From positions 13,669,996 to 13,733,995 of the forward strand of contig OY855904.1 in assembly GCA_963693305.1 (NCBI GenBank): 64,000 bases of DNA, written 5' to 3'. Under the pieces are notes generated by a model. That model searched no databases. It saw only the letters and a program-made list of their open reading frames with translations, and had not been told where the DNA came from. Positions 1-10,383 of this stretch are shown one piece after another; position 1 is the first letter of the stretch; each line of letters opens with the position of its first letter. This stretch comes from Meandrina meandrites (Eukaryota > Cnidaria > Anthozoa > Scleractinia > Meandrinidae). The position numbers and the translations under genes were made by a program.

Positions 1-888
1 AATTGATCCTCGCCGACATGATAATCTTTATTTTAGCACTGCTAAATCATCAGCTTGGCCTGTTATTGTCATGTGGCTTGTTACGTCATGCAAGGTATAA
101 TGTAGTGCTTCGAAGGTAGTATGCAAAGGATAAACGTTAATCCAAATAACGCAAACTTAATGTTGATATTCACCAGAGTAAGCTAGATCAATGAGAAGGC
201 AATATTTCGGTTTACTTTCAAACCATCAAACCTTGCTACAACTCTTCCTTACAAATAAACGCAAATAAAACTTAGCGAGTTTTCTGTATTATCTGGGAAC
301 CAAACAAATTGATGTCGCTTTATCAGAGCGCCTTTTTTATGGAGTTAATCGGTGCATTATGCAGTGTTATTATAAATTTATGCCAAAAACACTTACACGT
401 CCAAATAAACACGGCTTGCACCAAAACCAAGTCTACATGTAGTGAGGTTGATATATACTTTTTTAAGACTAGGGTCCGCTCATTTGTGTGTTAAGAGCTA
501 CTTTGACTAATAATACTATAGATACCGAAATAAAATCGCCGAGTCAGTTTAAAATCATGAATTCTGATTTATTGTTTTCAAAACTAAAAAACTATGCCTT
601 TATACATGCCGCCGCTTTTGTAGGATCACGTTGAACAAGTTTACAGTGCAACAAGTTCAACCGGGTTCACTCAACGTTTTTCACTCAATCACATACCGAG
701 AATTGGAGCTCGTTTACCAGCGAACCCAGCAATTACATAAACCCTTAGTTTGACTGAATCAGGTTGGAAGGCTATATATGCGAATTTAAAGTTTAGTGTT
801 TATACAGCGAAAAGTAAGTTTGTTCATTTCGATCACCGAAAAGGCCAATTTGATATTTTCCGAATGGCGGCAGGGATGATAATAAACT
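1..888. other. Intergenic, no gene recognised
   Basis: AT-rich sequence with no convincing coding region. From about 540 onward it is similar to 12170-12330, so it is the left part of the duplicated block that carries the first GPCR of the array. The only open frame of note (309-494) has no domain or motif that I recognise. Confidence 0.6.
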
Positions 889-1110
889 AAACGGACTCAA
901 CACGATAAATAAACATTTACCGAATTACGGGCTGATACTGCATGTCGAAGACGAAACGGACTAAATTAACGTAAATATATAATTTACCGAATTACGGCTG
1001 GGAATTTTGAAACGGGTTCAACGAAAATATTTACACGTAAAGAATAAACATGGCCGGAATTTTGAAGACAAATTTAAACGGGCTCAACACAAATATCCCT
1101 GGCCATTTTT
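889..1110. repeat. Degenerate ~55-60 bp tandem repeat
   Basis: About four imperfect copies of a unit with the pattern acggactcaac ... aataaacatttacc ... gaattacggctg follow one another. The paralogous block near 12310-12360 has only one such unit, so the tandem expansion probably followed the duplication. Confidence 0.55.
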
Positions 1111-1283
1111 TATCTTTCCCTTGGCAAAATCTAGATAAACACCACCTGAATTCTCTCGTCCAAACGGTCTAATATGACATTTTTAGCACCGGTATTGATA
1201 TGTTTGGTTGCTTTCCAGTTTTTGAAAGAAAAAATTTAAATGTCCGCGTTCTAGAATTCATCAAAATTATTTCATTGCACAGT

Positions 1284-2126
1284 TCACCTGCAAATGAGCT
1301 TCTTTATTTCCATTTTAATGTCCCTCTTCAAAAACGCGTAAACCAAAGGATTCACTGCTGAGTTCAAAACCAGAAGTAAAATGAGAATCTGGCCAGCTTT
1401 ATCGGACACTTGGCAAGCAAACGTTATACACAAAACTAAGTAATTTACCACCACGTAGCATCCCAAGAAGAGCACGACAATAGCAACTATAAAGGGAGCT
1501 GTGTTGCGCTTCTTTCGTCTGCACGAAGGAGCGGCTTCAGTGGATGAAAAGTTAGCTTGAACTTGCAATTCCATCGCTGCTTCTTGGTGTGATTGTGCGC
1601 GCGCAACAACTAGGATACGAACAACGGCATAGAAGAGCAGTGCGCAGGATATTATGTCAAAGGCAGAGACGCCGGTTAATCGCAAAACTTTCAGAGCGGT
1701 GTAGGAGTTTGTGGCATACATTCCCACGAAAAGTGACAGCGAGATCATGAAGGGAATCAACCATGTTATAATGATAGCCATTCCAGGGCGTCTCTCAGGC
1801 ATGGAGGTGTTGTATCTGAGTGGGTTAACGATGGCGATATAACGATCCCAAGTCAAGAGGCAAAGATTTGTGACCGAAGAGTGAAGAAAAAACCAGAATA
1901 ATGCCATGTACACCCTAGAGTTGCACGTCATTAAGTTATTACAAAAATATCCCGATGGAAAGACGGCGATCCCAACACTAAAGTCGGCCACTGCTAAGGA
2001 AAGGACGAACCAGTTGGCCGAGGAATGAAGTCGGCGATGCTTGGCGACAAGAATGACTACAAAGCCGTTTCCTGCTGTTGTTACGACTGAAAGTAACCAA
2101 CCGAAAATGTTGAACCAGTCTGCCAT
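1284..2126 (-). CDS. Rhodopsin-like (class A) orphan GPCR, intact array copy 1
   Basis: Intronless seven-transmembrane receptor of 280 residues, expected at the cell surface. TM1 spans about residues 6-28 with the GN pair at 19-20. TM2 has LAVAD with Asp48, the DRY motif is at 94-96 (DRYIAIVNPLRY), and TM7 has NPLVY at 259-263. The N-terminus is only a few residues long with no signal peptide. The equivalent of 3.32 is Phe77, so the aminergic Asp is absent. The short second extracellular loop has no Cys. TM6 reads GCYVVV where class A usually has CWxP. The start is the ATG before ADWFNIFGW, shared in position with the paralogs. It is about 90% identical by eye to the copy at 12486-13328. Ligand and G protein are unknown. 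Class A membership is seen; an orphan or odorant-like role is inference from the tandem expansion. Confidence 0.93.
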   Translation of the reverse strand: MADWFNIFGWLLSVVTTAGNGFVVILVAKHRRLHSSANWFVLSLAVADFSVGIAVFPSGYFCNNLMTCNSRVYMALFWFFLHSSVTNLCLLTWDRYIAIVNPLRYNTSMPERRPGMAIIITWLIPFMISLSLFVGMYATNSYTALKVLRLTGVSAFDIISCALLFYAVVRILVVARAQSHQEAAMELQVQANFSSTEAAPSCRRKKRNTAPFIVAIVVLFLGCYVVVNYLVLCITFACQVSDKAGQILILLLVLNSAVNPLVYAFLKRDIKMEIKKLICR

Positions 2127-3879
2127 TTCAAAAGCGCTTCCGTGCTGTATTTTTTCAGCTTTTGCCTAAGGGCGTTTGACGATTTTTGTCAGTAGATTAG
2201 AAGGAAGTCAATTACACTGTACGACGGCGAATCTGGGTGTTGCTGAAGGTTATCGCTGGGATCGACATGCTTTTCAGAATGACTGTCGAGTGATGTTTTC
2301 CGACTTAACACCTCACAACCAGTGGTGTTAATTGTTGCGGTTGTCTTTACAAGCCACAAACTAAGTAAATAATGAAAATGAAATGGAAAGCTACGGCTTT
2401 ACTTGAGATCGTCATTTGCACGGCGTTGATACTTTGAGAGGGTTCTGGTTGTCTAGTTTACTAATCAATATCTTGTTATGAAATTGAACAATCAACGCCA
2501 CATCGCTTGTCTTTTACAACGGCAATTGTCTTAGACTTTGGCTTTTCAAAGGACAGATTATTCAAATGCAGTGAAATAACGGCTCCATAAAATGCTAATA
2601 CAGGACGGAACTTTGCATTATAATCACTTTGGTGATAAGCGCTCCTTTGTTACGGGTTCGCTGCTAAAATATTTATATTGCAGCAAAAGAATATTGTTAT
2701 TTTTATATTAAATTTATCGTAAAGTTATATTTACCACCCACCCTCAACTTATATTGTCGTTGCTACCTGCGAAAAGTTATAAAAAACTCTAGTTAGAAGC
2801 AGCATCTATGAATGCGGAATTTCTCTTGCAAAGGGTAGCAAGTGGATTAGGAACATGCAGCTGCTTAGACTTGCCCACCACTGTATTATTATTCGGCTTA
2901 TAGAATTGAATGTGATATTTTGTTATATTTTTGATAAAATGTCCTGATCACCATTAATTTTTCCTTGAGCATTGGACGGTATTTCTCTTCACGCCTAAAG
3001 GTTAAAAATAAAAACTTTTTTTTTTCAGGAAATGCTGCCAAATCCAGCTGCGTGCCGTCACAACGTAAACAAATAATTGTCGCTCGCTTAATTTTCGCAG
3101 CGTTTTCTTTTTACTGGAAAGAGAAACAGAGTTACTACAGTGTCACTAAAGTAGACAACTACATTTTTTTTTGTTTTAGCTGCACTGAGAAAACTTCATT
3201 TGGAGGAGCGACTCACTGTTTCTCAATCAAGCTGATTCTGCATTCAAATGCAAATTTGGTGCCTCCGGGTTTTAAGTTAATACGTGCGGCGATTTTTTAT
3301 TGGCCTCGAAATGAAAGACTGCAAAGCCATTTTCTACTTACTGCTATTATGATTAAAAAGAACCATTAAACCATCCTTTATTGAAGGCAAGGTGACCAAA
3401 TAATCCGCATTTTAGAATCAGCGATTCTCTTAAAACTTTTTACAGGCATTTAAAGCATGAACTGAATAGTTTACATAACGGGTATTTCTCTCAGCTCATC
3501 GATGCGAATCAAAGTTAATAAGAAATTCTAACACGCTGCTTAAGAACACAAACTTAATGCATCATAATAAATGAAAAATATCTTTAAAATGCAAAACCAT
3601 TGCTAGTCTGCTAAAATGTTTTTTATGGCGGTTAATTATTATTCGCGTTTGAGATGATTCTTGGCATCGAGTTTACTTTTATTTTTATGAATTTGCACTG
3701 ATGAACACCACATAAAAAATTAGCTTCTCAAAATACTGAAAGAAAACTGTTTTCTAATAAATGAAAAATAACTCTATATATACCAAGTAAATTCGCTAAG
3801 AGAATCTATATTTCTTCTATATTTATTTAGAATGGAAGCCACACTAGCTCTCTATATAGATGGTTTTCACGCGGGTCTT
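2127..3879. other. 5' flank of GPCR copy 1, duplicated block, no gene
   Basis: This holds the upstream flank of the minus-strand receptor. It is alignable nearly throughout with 13330-15080. No additional coding region is supported. The promoter should lie just right of 2126, but I see no unambiguous TATA or Inr element. Confidence 0.55.
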
Positions 3880-3952
3880 CTATCCAGGTCCCTGCCCTGG
3901 CCGGGGCACTGCGTTATGTTCTTGGGCAAGATACTTTACTCTCTCCACCCAG

Positions 3953-3957
<5 letters not shown>
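3880..3957 (+). mobile_element. SINE-like repeat, left half
   Basis: Contains the block tgttcttgggcaagatact, which matches the SINE at 59586-59780 (read on its minus strand) around ttcttgggcaagacgctt. It stops at cacccaggtgtg where the TA tract begins. Its right half resumes at 6630. Confidence 0.65.

Positions 3958-4036
<79 letters not shown>
3958..4036. repeat. (TA)n microsatellite, left side of PLE insertion
   Basis: About 79 bp of uninterrupted alternating TA. The YIYI open frame across it is an artefact of the repeat. Confidence 0.95.
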
Positions 4037-4040
<4 letters not shown>

Positions 4041-4148
4041 TTAAGTGTGGGGTGGGGAATCTGGACAACTGACTGCCTCATTTATATAGGATCACCAACC
4101 TATTCCCGTTCGGAAGGCGATTCACAGCGATTTCTGATAAATAAATAC

Positions 4149-4318
4149 ATACACAGTTAAATAGGAACAGAAATGAACACAACTATATAAATGAGTGAAA
4201 ATGTGGTCCAGCCGGGAATTGAACCCGGGTCTCCAGACCCGGGTTCAATTCCCGGCTGGACCACATTTTCACTCATTTATATAGTTGTGTTTATTTCTGT
4301 TCCTATTTAACTGTGTAT
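4149..4318. repeat. Near-perfect palindrome with tRNA 3'-half-like sequence
   Basis: Two 84-bp arms (4149-4232 and 4235-4318) separated by CC, with one mismatch (c in the left arm against t in the right, near 4290). The inner part of the right arm reads as a tRNA T-arm plus acceptor strand: stem ccggg, loop ttcaatt, stem cccgg, then ctggacc followed by A. The left arm is its mirror image. No D-arm or anticodon arm is present, so this is not a functional tRNA gene. It lies between the TA tract and the Penelope-like coding sequence. Confidence 0.85.
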
Positions 4319-4331
4319 ATATATATTCTAC

Positions 4332-5882
4332 CTACAGCCGCTCGCCCGCAAATTACCATCTTTCATTAAGGACACCACAGATCTACTCAATAGAATTGAA
4401 GAATTAAATAAGACTGGCCCTTTCCCTGAAGGTACATTATTAGTTTCATGGGACGTAGTTTCTATGTTTCCTAATATAGATAACAACTTAGGTCTCACCG
4501 CGGTTAGAAAGGCTCTAGATTCAAGAAATTCGCTAGTACCATCTACAAATTGCATCCTAGAGGCAGTTAAAATTTGCCTAGTAAGTAACCATTCAGTTTT
4601 TAAGGACAAATTTTTCTTACAAATCCATGGAACGGCCATGGGACCCAAAAATGCGTGTAGCTACGCGGATTTGGCAATGGGAGAGATCGACTTTAAAGCG
4701 AAATTTTGTGGTCCATTGAGACCATCTTTATGGTGGAGGTACCGAGATGATGTTTTTGATTTATGGCAGCAAGGCCTCCCTGCTTTGGACACTTTCACAC
4801 AATACATAAACTCATTGTATCCCACAATTAAGTTTGAAGTAGTCTCTTCTGAAAACTGTCTTCACGTTTTAGACCTCACTTTGCATTTAGTAGATGGCTT
4901 TATTAGAACCGATGTGTATTCAAAACCGACCGATAGCCATTTGTACCTCCCACCATCCAGTGCCCATCCGAAACACGTTTTTAAGGCAATTCCTTTTGGC
5001 GTCGCTACGAGAATACGTAGAAATTGTTCGGACGACAACTTCTTTGCCAATAGATTGGTAGAGTACAAAGGCTATCTATTAAATCAAGGCTATTCCGCTA
5101 AGTTAGTTAATGATCAGTTTTCCAGAGCACTTGCCATTCCTAGGAAAGATCTGCTTAGACCCAAAGAGAAGCCGTCAAAAAAGCTATTCCCATTCGTCGT
5201 TACTTACAACCCGAATTTACCCAGTATCGGGGGTATTATTAGAAAGCACTTACATCTTTTGGAGTCAAATCCTAAATTAAGGGAATTTTTTCCGAAAAAT
5301 TCCATAATTCCGTCTTTTCGTAGGACGAAAAATCTTAAGGAAATTCTAGCACCTTCGAAATTTAATTCTAATGATTTACACGAAAGTAACAGTAATGAGA
5401 ATGGCTGCTTTAAATGCGACAAAACTAGGTGCGATCTTTGCAATAATTTTCTTGTGCATTCTAATAGATTTTCTAGCTATAGAACTGGTAAATCTTATTA
5501 CATTAGGTCCCGCCTAACCTGCCACTCCAGAAATGTAATTTATTTAGCCTCTTGTAAAAAGTGCCAGTTGCAGTATATTGGCTCCACCACTACAGAATTC
5601 AAAGTCCGATTTAGAAATCATAAATCGTCCATGTTAACTAACAAAAAAACTTGCGAAGTCGCTGTACATTTTAATAGCGCGCCGCACAGTTTACAAGACT
5701 TTGAATTTCAATGTATTGACCAAATTGCTCACGCCAATTCACGTACTCTTCTGGAAAACACACTTATAACAAAAGAAGCTTACTGGAGTGCGCAGTTGTT
5801 TACTTTGTCGCCCTACGGTCTTAACAAAAGGCAGGAATTCCATTCAAAAAACCGAATCCACTACAATCAAGATCCTAATTAG
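4332..5882 (+). CDS. Penelope-like reverse transcriptase with GIY-YIG endonuclease (5'-truncated)
   Basis: Retroelement polyprotein. Counting from the internal ATG at 4464 (472 residues), the RT core shows SWDVVSMFPNID just before and across that Met, HGTAMGPKNACSYADLAMG at 55-73, and the catalytic RYRDDVF at 92-98 (YxDD with Asp95 and Asp96). A Cys cluster CFKCDKTRCDLC at 316-327 links to the GIY-YIG nuclease: VIYLASC at 359-365, QYIGST at 371-376, conserved Arg near 383-385, and Glu432 as a candidate catalytic acid. The order RT then GIY-YIG is diagnostic of EN+ Penelope-like elements. The frame is open upstream of 4464 to the TA tract, so the true N-terminus is missing. No stop or frameshift interrupts what remains, so the copy looks young. 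Confidence 0.92.
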   Translation, partial: LQPLARKLPSFIKDTTDLLNRIEELNKTGPFPEGTLLVSWDVVSMFPNIDNNLGLTAVRKALDSRNSLVPSTNCILEAVKICLVSNHSVFKDKFFLQIHGTAMGPKNACSYADLAMGEIDFKAKFCGPLRPSLWWRYRDDVFDLWQQGLPALDTFTQYINSLYPTIKFEVVSSENCLHVLDLTLHLVDGFIRTDVYSKPTDSHLYLPPSSAHPKHVFKAIPFGVATRIRRNCSDDNFFANRLVEYKGYLLNQGYSAKLVNDQFSRALAIPRKDLLRPKEKPSKKLFPFVVTYNPNLPSIGGIIRKHLHLLESNPKLREFFPKNSIIPSFRRTKNLKEILAPSKFNSNDLHESNSNENGCFKCDKTRCDLCNNFLVHSNRFSSYRTGKSYYIRSRLTCHSRNVIYLASCKKCQLQYIGSTTTEFKVRFRNHKSSMLTNKKTCEVAVHFNSAPHSLQDFEFQCIDQIAHANSRTLLENTLITKEAYWSAQLFTLSPYGLNKRQEFHSKNRIHYNQDPN

Positions 5883-6420
5883 CATCACACCTTATTCTGT
5901 GCCGTTGAAAGTATTTCGGGCGTTCAGAAATCCCATTGTGGGATCCTGTTATTTATTACGTGCTTTTAAGCATTCAAGGGCTCTGGCTGGGGAATTTATT
6001 ACTATTGTTTAAGGGCCCTAGTCAGGGAATTTGTTATGACTTGTTTCTGGCCGAGTTTATTCAGGGGCCCGCAGCGGGAAGTTTGTTATACCCGGCTGCT
6101 TTCTCCACCATTAATCCACCATTAATTATTTTGCTTTTCCGACTGCATTGTGCTTCGCAATATTGTTGAACATAGGATTATCTTGAAGTGCAATTGGCTT
6201 TTGTTCGTATCACATCATGTTTCACGTCGTAAATGTTTTTTAGACTACTTTTTGTTTCACCCTGTAAGCATTTCTTTCAATATTACGTAACACCATTTTG
6301 TAATTAAGGTAGTATTCATTATTTTATTTTTCTGACTCTGTAAAGTTATGTAATTCCCGAAGGACATTGCAAGAAAGTTGTATTTAAGAACAATTTTTAA
6401 CATTCTATCCACGCGCTGTA

Positions 6421-6450
6421 AACTGAAGAAGGTCGTACGACCGAAACGTT
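6421..6450 (+). ncRNA. Hammerhead-ribozyme-like core in PLE 3' region
   Basis: ctgaaga (6423-6429), a hairpin ggtcg/cgacc with a two-base loop, then gaaac (6443-6447), fit the CUGANGA - stem II - GAAA core of a hammerhead. Hammerhead motifs are known from Penelope-like elements. I could not find convincing stem I and stem III partners nearby, so activity is not supported, only resemblance. Confidence 0.45.
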
Positions 6451-6520
6451 TTTTATTAAATTTTTAAATTTTTAACATTTTACCGTCAGAAGTTGTCCGT
6501 CCTTGCATTTTTTCTTGAAC

Positions 6521-6710
<190 letters not shown>

Positions 6711-7261
6711 ATTTGGGGTGTTCTTTAGTTTATATTATCTAGGAAGTCTTCGTGTTTTGTGACGCGTGAAGACAATTTTATCACTGTTTTCAAGTTTGGT
6801 TTGAGATTATTTTATCAATACTGATAAGCTCTTTATTAAACTATAAAGTGGTCTTTCCAAATGCCTAGTCGGATGCTTTCAATCTTCATACCACTACCGG
6901 CATCCGCATGTAGTTTTCGACTGCCTGTTATTTACAGAATGTTGTGCTTTGTGAAGACCGTTTTGCGAAAAATAATGTCTTATACGCTCATCTCATACAC
7001 AACTCGCTCGTAGTTCGTCAAGTGTTGCCAGGTACAATAATAGATGTCTTATTTTGAACAAAATATGCTGTTCCTCGTCAGATTAAACCCAAGACTCTCA
7101 TGCAAGAGCACTTTGACATCGCTAAACCTTCAAGAATTATGCACCCCTCTCAGCAGAGCCATCGAGACTATATTTGAGCCACACAAGCTTCTACACCGCG
7201 ACAGGGTCCAGCCCAAGGTAGGAGTTGCTTCTCTTAAGGCAAACATAAAATTTACCCAATA
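6711..7261. other. Intergenic, nothing recognised
   Basis: No coding region, hairpin or repeat that I can support. Confidence 0.5.
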
Positions 7262-7693
7262 ATAAAATGTGATTAATCAAAACAAAATCGTGTGTGATAT
7301 CAAACTTTCCAAAACCAAATCTGTCTCATTTGATTTTTCAACATGAACATATCGATCTCTGAGCCATTCGGGATAGGACATATTCCCAAAAAAAGAGGGT
7401 CCTTTTACATGAGTAAGGTAAATGCTTGACAAATTCAGTTATTTTTTGGCAAGAAAGTACGGGGAGTTCTTCTACTGGTGCTTAGAAACGGGTTCGAAAA
7501 CCCAAACAGCTCTACACTTTATCTGGCTCGTCCCAAGTCATTTGAAAATATTTCTTCATATATAAGCAACAAACGACTGGCGTGGAGTAAGACACGTCAT
7601 CCCTGTAACTATAGAAGAATTTAATTAATAAAACTTCAACAATTCTCTTTGGCGGATTTTAGCCGTCACCCATTCCACATCGGCACTGGCATA
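7262..7693. repeat. Duplicated GPCR 3' flank (partner ~18635-19085)
   Basis: Shares aaaatgtgattaatcaaa, tgtgatatcaaactt and cacatcggcactggc with 18636-19085, in order and orientation. It lies just downstream of the GPCR relic at 7694-7911, and the partner lies downstream of the intact GPCR at 20129-21037. Both blocks therefore probably descend from one receptor's 3' flank. Confidence 0.7.
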
Positions 7694-7911
7694 CAATGAA
7701 GGAAGAACCAGAAAAATGCCATGTACACCCTTAAGTTGCACGCCACTAAGTTACTGCTAAAGTTGCTAGATGGAAAAACCGCGATTTCCACCCAAAAGTC
7801 GTCCACTATCAAGGAAAGTGACGAACCAGTTGGCCGAGGGATGTAGTCGACGATGTTTGGCGATAAGAAAGACAACAACGCCATTTCCCGATGCTACTCC
7901 GATGTTGCTTT
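7694..7911 (-). pseudogene. GPCR relic (TM1-TM3 part)
   Basis: Antisense reading gives pieces of the array receptor: GVASGNGVVVFLIAKHRRLH, PSANWFV, VDDFWVEIAVFPSS, LVACNLRVYMAFFWFFLH. They lie in more than one frame, so there are frameshifts. TM3 past the DRY motif and everything C-terminal are absent. It ends on the right exactly where a LINE fragment begins. Closest by eye to the receptor at 20129-21037 (both have VACN, VGIAVFPSS-like and LIAK). Confidence 0.85.
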
Positions 7912-8092
7912 TTGACGGGTGAGAAGAGAAGAGTGAGTACAGCGGTAAACGATAAAAACGGAAGACCGACAAATGAGGGGAGTGAAAGGCTGAAGATCTG
8001 GAAAAAACACTTTGACGCAGTACTCAACAAAGACCCACCTGAAAGGCCCATTCAGCCCCCCATAGTTAGTAGAGGGGACTGGTTATGAAACC
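7912..8092 (+). mobile_element. LINE fragment (linker between endonuclease and RT)
   Basis: The plus-strand frame reads RRVSTAVNDKNGRPTNEGSE then RLKIWKKHFDAVLNKDPPER. Such a (D)KNGR...W..HF..LLN pattern is typical of the region just before the RT of CR1/RTE-type LINEs. Neither endonuclease nor RT motifs follow, so it is a short relic. Confidence 0.6.
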
Positions 8093-8760
8093 CGGCTAAC
8101 TTCAAACTCGTTGTTATGGTTCTTGCATCGTCACGTGACATTGAAGGTGCACAAGCAAAATTTCAAGATGGCGTCCCGAGTGAGTTCTATTCGAAGCGTG
8201 GTTGAATCCACTGTGAAAGTTGGCTTGTTCTGGTTGAAAATGAGTCAAAAACCATAAGTTTTACAAGATAAAAGATCGTAGATTGCTATACCAGACGATA
8301 ATTCCGCTGCCTTCGGCTGTGGATCGCGCAGAAGGAGAAGAGAAATCGACATAATTTTGGAAGCTATTCGCACCCACACGTAGAGGCACACATAGGAAAT
8401 GGAGGAAAGGCTGGCTGAACAAAATAGCCGAGTCGAGAATGATAGGGTACTGTTTATTTGAGTACACTATTTTGAAGCCGAAGACACAGATATATGTATA
8501 AGGTTTGTTTGACCATAGCATAGTAGAGGGGAAGGTGTTTATACCCACCATCGCATACAAATTTCGAATTCACTGTAAAGAGAAAGTTTCTTTCTCGAAT
8601 ATCTTTCTTACCTTACAATTTTATTTTATTGCTGTCCAACGCATTTGTAAATGGTTGTTTTTTAGTAGTCTCTCCTTGTATAATTTTGTTTTGTTCTTGT
8701 TAATAAGAATGAAAGTGTTTCTGTTGTGAGTCAGAGGCTGACCCATTACAATATCTTCAC
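8093..8760 (+). other. Unassigned block with exon-like signals
   Basis: A cacgtgac E-box-like site at about 8133 precedes caagatggcgtcccgagtga, a strong start context followed by GTGAGT (donor consensus). Further on, atggaggaaaggctggctg begins a frame MEERLAEQNSRVENDR before a possible donor. These might be pieces of a small gene or a decayed transposon. I cannot connect them and assign no function. Confidence 0.2.
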
Positions 8761-9437
8761 ACATATGCATAGGTAATGAAACAGTAAACATTCATGTCAC
8801 AGTAACAGTTGTTCTTTTTTTATGTAAGGATTTTTTTTTCATTTCCATACAGCAGTAAACTCTTCGAGTCACAAGATTGCTGATCATAATAAAAATTTCT
8901 GCTTGTAATATCCATATTACCTGTACTCCATCACACAGGCCATGATAATTTGTTGAAATAAATCTTCCTCCTATAACTGTTGGAAATATGAACTTAAGTC
9001 ATGCGAGTGAATGCCAAAAACGACCAACGAACTTATGGACTTATTCCATCATTATTCATATTGGACTTTAAGGGGACATGCGGCAAACAGCAAAGGAAAT
9101 TTTGGGAACGAATCTTTGCCAGCCTCTCTAAGAGCTTTACCAATTCTGCATACACATCTCGTCCCTCTACAATTTTCCGCCGGCCGGACGATCATGCTTT
9201 GTTCCTCTTTCATTTGTCTAACGCTTGGAAACGATTCCAATGAAGTGCAAACTCCTTGCTCGAAGGATTCCATGCAGCGAAAATGCGAACATCGAAAAGT
9301 GAAGAAATAAATATAGTGTCCGCGTGATGTCAAATTCTTTTGTTTTGAAGGTGTTGCAACGTGTGGGCCATTTGATCAGCTAATGTTTAATTCGAGAGTT
9401 CGTAACGGCTTCCAAATCAGCATGTGATCGCTTTTCA

Positions 9438-9476
9438 TTGGCCTCATTTTAAATTTAATTAAAAAATGAGGCCAAT
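9438..9476. repeat. Short hairpin
   Basis: ttggcctcattttaaatt faces aattaaaaaatgaggccaa as inverted arms. Confidence 0.6.
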
Positions 9477-9529
9477 AACGGCTCAGAAAAGTAATTGATC
9501 GAGAAATGATCTGTATAGAGAAGCTTCCC

Positions 9530-9620
9530 AGGGGGTCCCCTTTCCCCTTTCCCTTCCCCTCCCCTCCCTCCACCTTTTTCCCGCTCCCAGTCTCTCCCTT
9601 CCCGTCCCGTCCCGTCCCCG
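9530..9620. repeat. C-rich polypyrimidine tract
   Basis: About 90 bp almost entirely C and T, ending in a small (cccgt)n array. The opposite strand is a G-rich purine tract. Open frames here in several registers are compositional artefacts. Confidence 0.85.
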
Positions 9621-9959
9621 TTGAAGCCCTGGGTTTCCGAGGATGTGAGACTCCGAGATCAGCTGAAAACTTTGAAATAATGTATTTTTCATATAGTTGA
9701 TAAGAACATACCCAATAAGCCGATTCATTCGTTATTGTTTTTAATTGCAACATTCACAAAAAAGGCTTTGCTTATAAAACAATACGTCTACCACTCATTA
9801 CTTACTGTACAGAAACGTATACTACCCACAATGCAACACAATACTTATGCTGCTTACAATACGACACATATATACTATTTACAATACATCGCTTACACTA
9901 CTTACAATAGTAACGTTCTATACTAGCACTACTTACATGCAATTCAAAATACTGTTTAT

Positions 9960-10383
9960 ACGTTATACGTTATTGCTTGCATGCTTGACGGCGTTCGAAT
10001 GTTGTTTTCGCTGATAGGAAACCCAAGCATAATATAACAGCCATAGAATTTTCAACTGATAGTTGTAAGTAACGAACAGACGAAAAGAGAAATCACTCAA
10101 AGTGAAAGAGAATTTAATTTCCAGTTTCTGTATTGCGTTCAGATTAATTGCAATGAGCGATCTTAAAGCTTATCTTAATAACGGCAGGGTCAGAGCAAAT
10201 TTACATGATTAAAACTTGTTCATATGCAGCATATATGACTGCTCCAACCCTTCATCCTATGTCAAAAAAGAAAGGCTTGTGATCTGGCTCTATGGAACCC
10301 TCCGCTGATAACCTACTTATAAAATCAAGACTAATAAATACTCATAACCTCAAACATTTACCGCACCCAGAAATTATACGCCG
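9960..10383. repeat. Segmental duplication C, copy 1 (partner 21795-22290)
   Basis: Shares ttgcttgcatgcttga, gaaacccaagcataatataa, gcatatatgactg and cctacttataa with the partner. This copy has the empty site of the 75-bp insertion seen at 22086-22160 (catatatga at 10230-10238). Confidence 0.75.

Larger units (their letters stand above)
490..3895. repeat. Segmental duplication A, copy 1 (partner 12150-15081)
   Basis: The GPCR and both flanks recur about 11.2 kb downstream in the same orientation. Shared anchors include ttgagagggttctggttg (near 2436 and 13603) and ctgattctgcattca (near 3231 and 14480). The partner carries an extra hairpin insertion at 13930-14186. Confidence 0.8.

Noticed and set aside
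2965..3369. 134-residue plus-strand protein upstream of GPCR copy 1
   Set aside because: The duplicate at 14421-14621 keeps only part of the frame, with indels, and there is no domain. It looks like conserved non-coding flank.
3832..4044. YIYI-repeat proteins here and at 6493-6742
   Set aside because: Translations of (TA)n microsatellites.
4205..4265. A tRNA gene in the palindrome
   Set aside because: Only a T-arm and acceptor-like 3' half is present, mirrored. There is no D-arm, anticodon arm or 5' acceptor strand in the right order.
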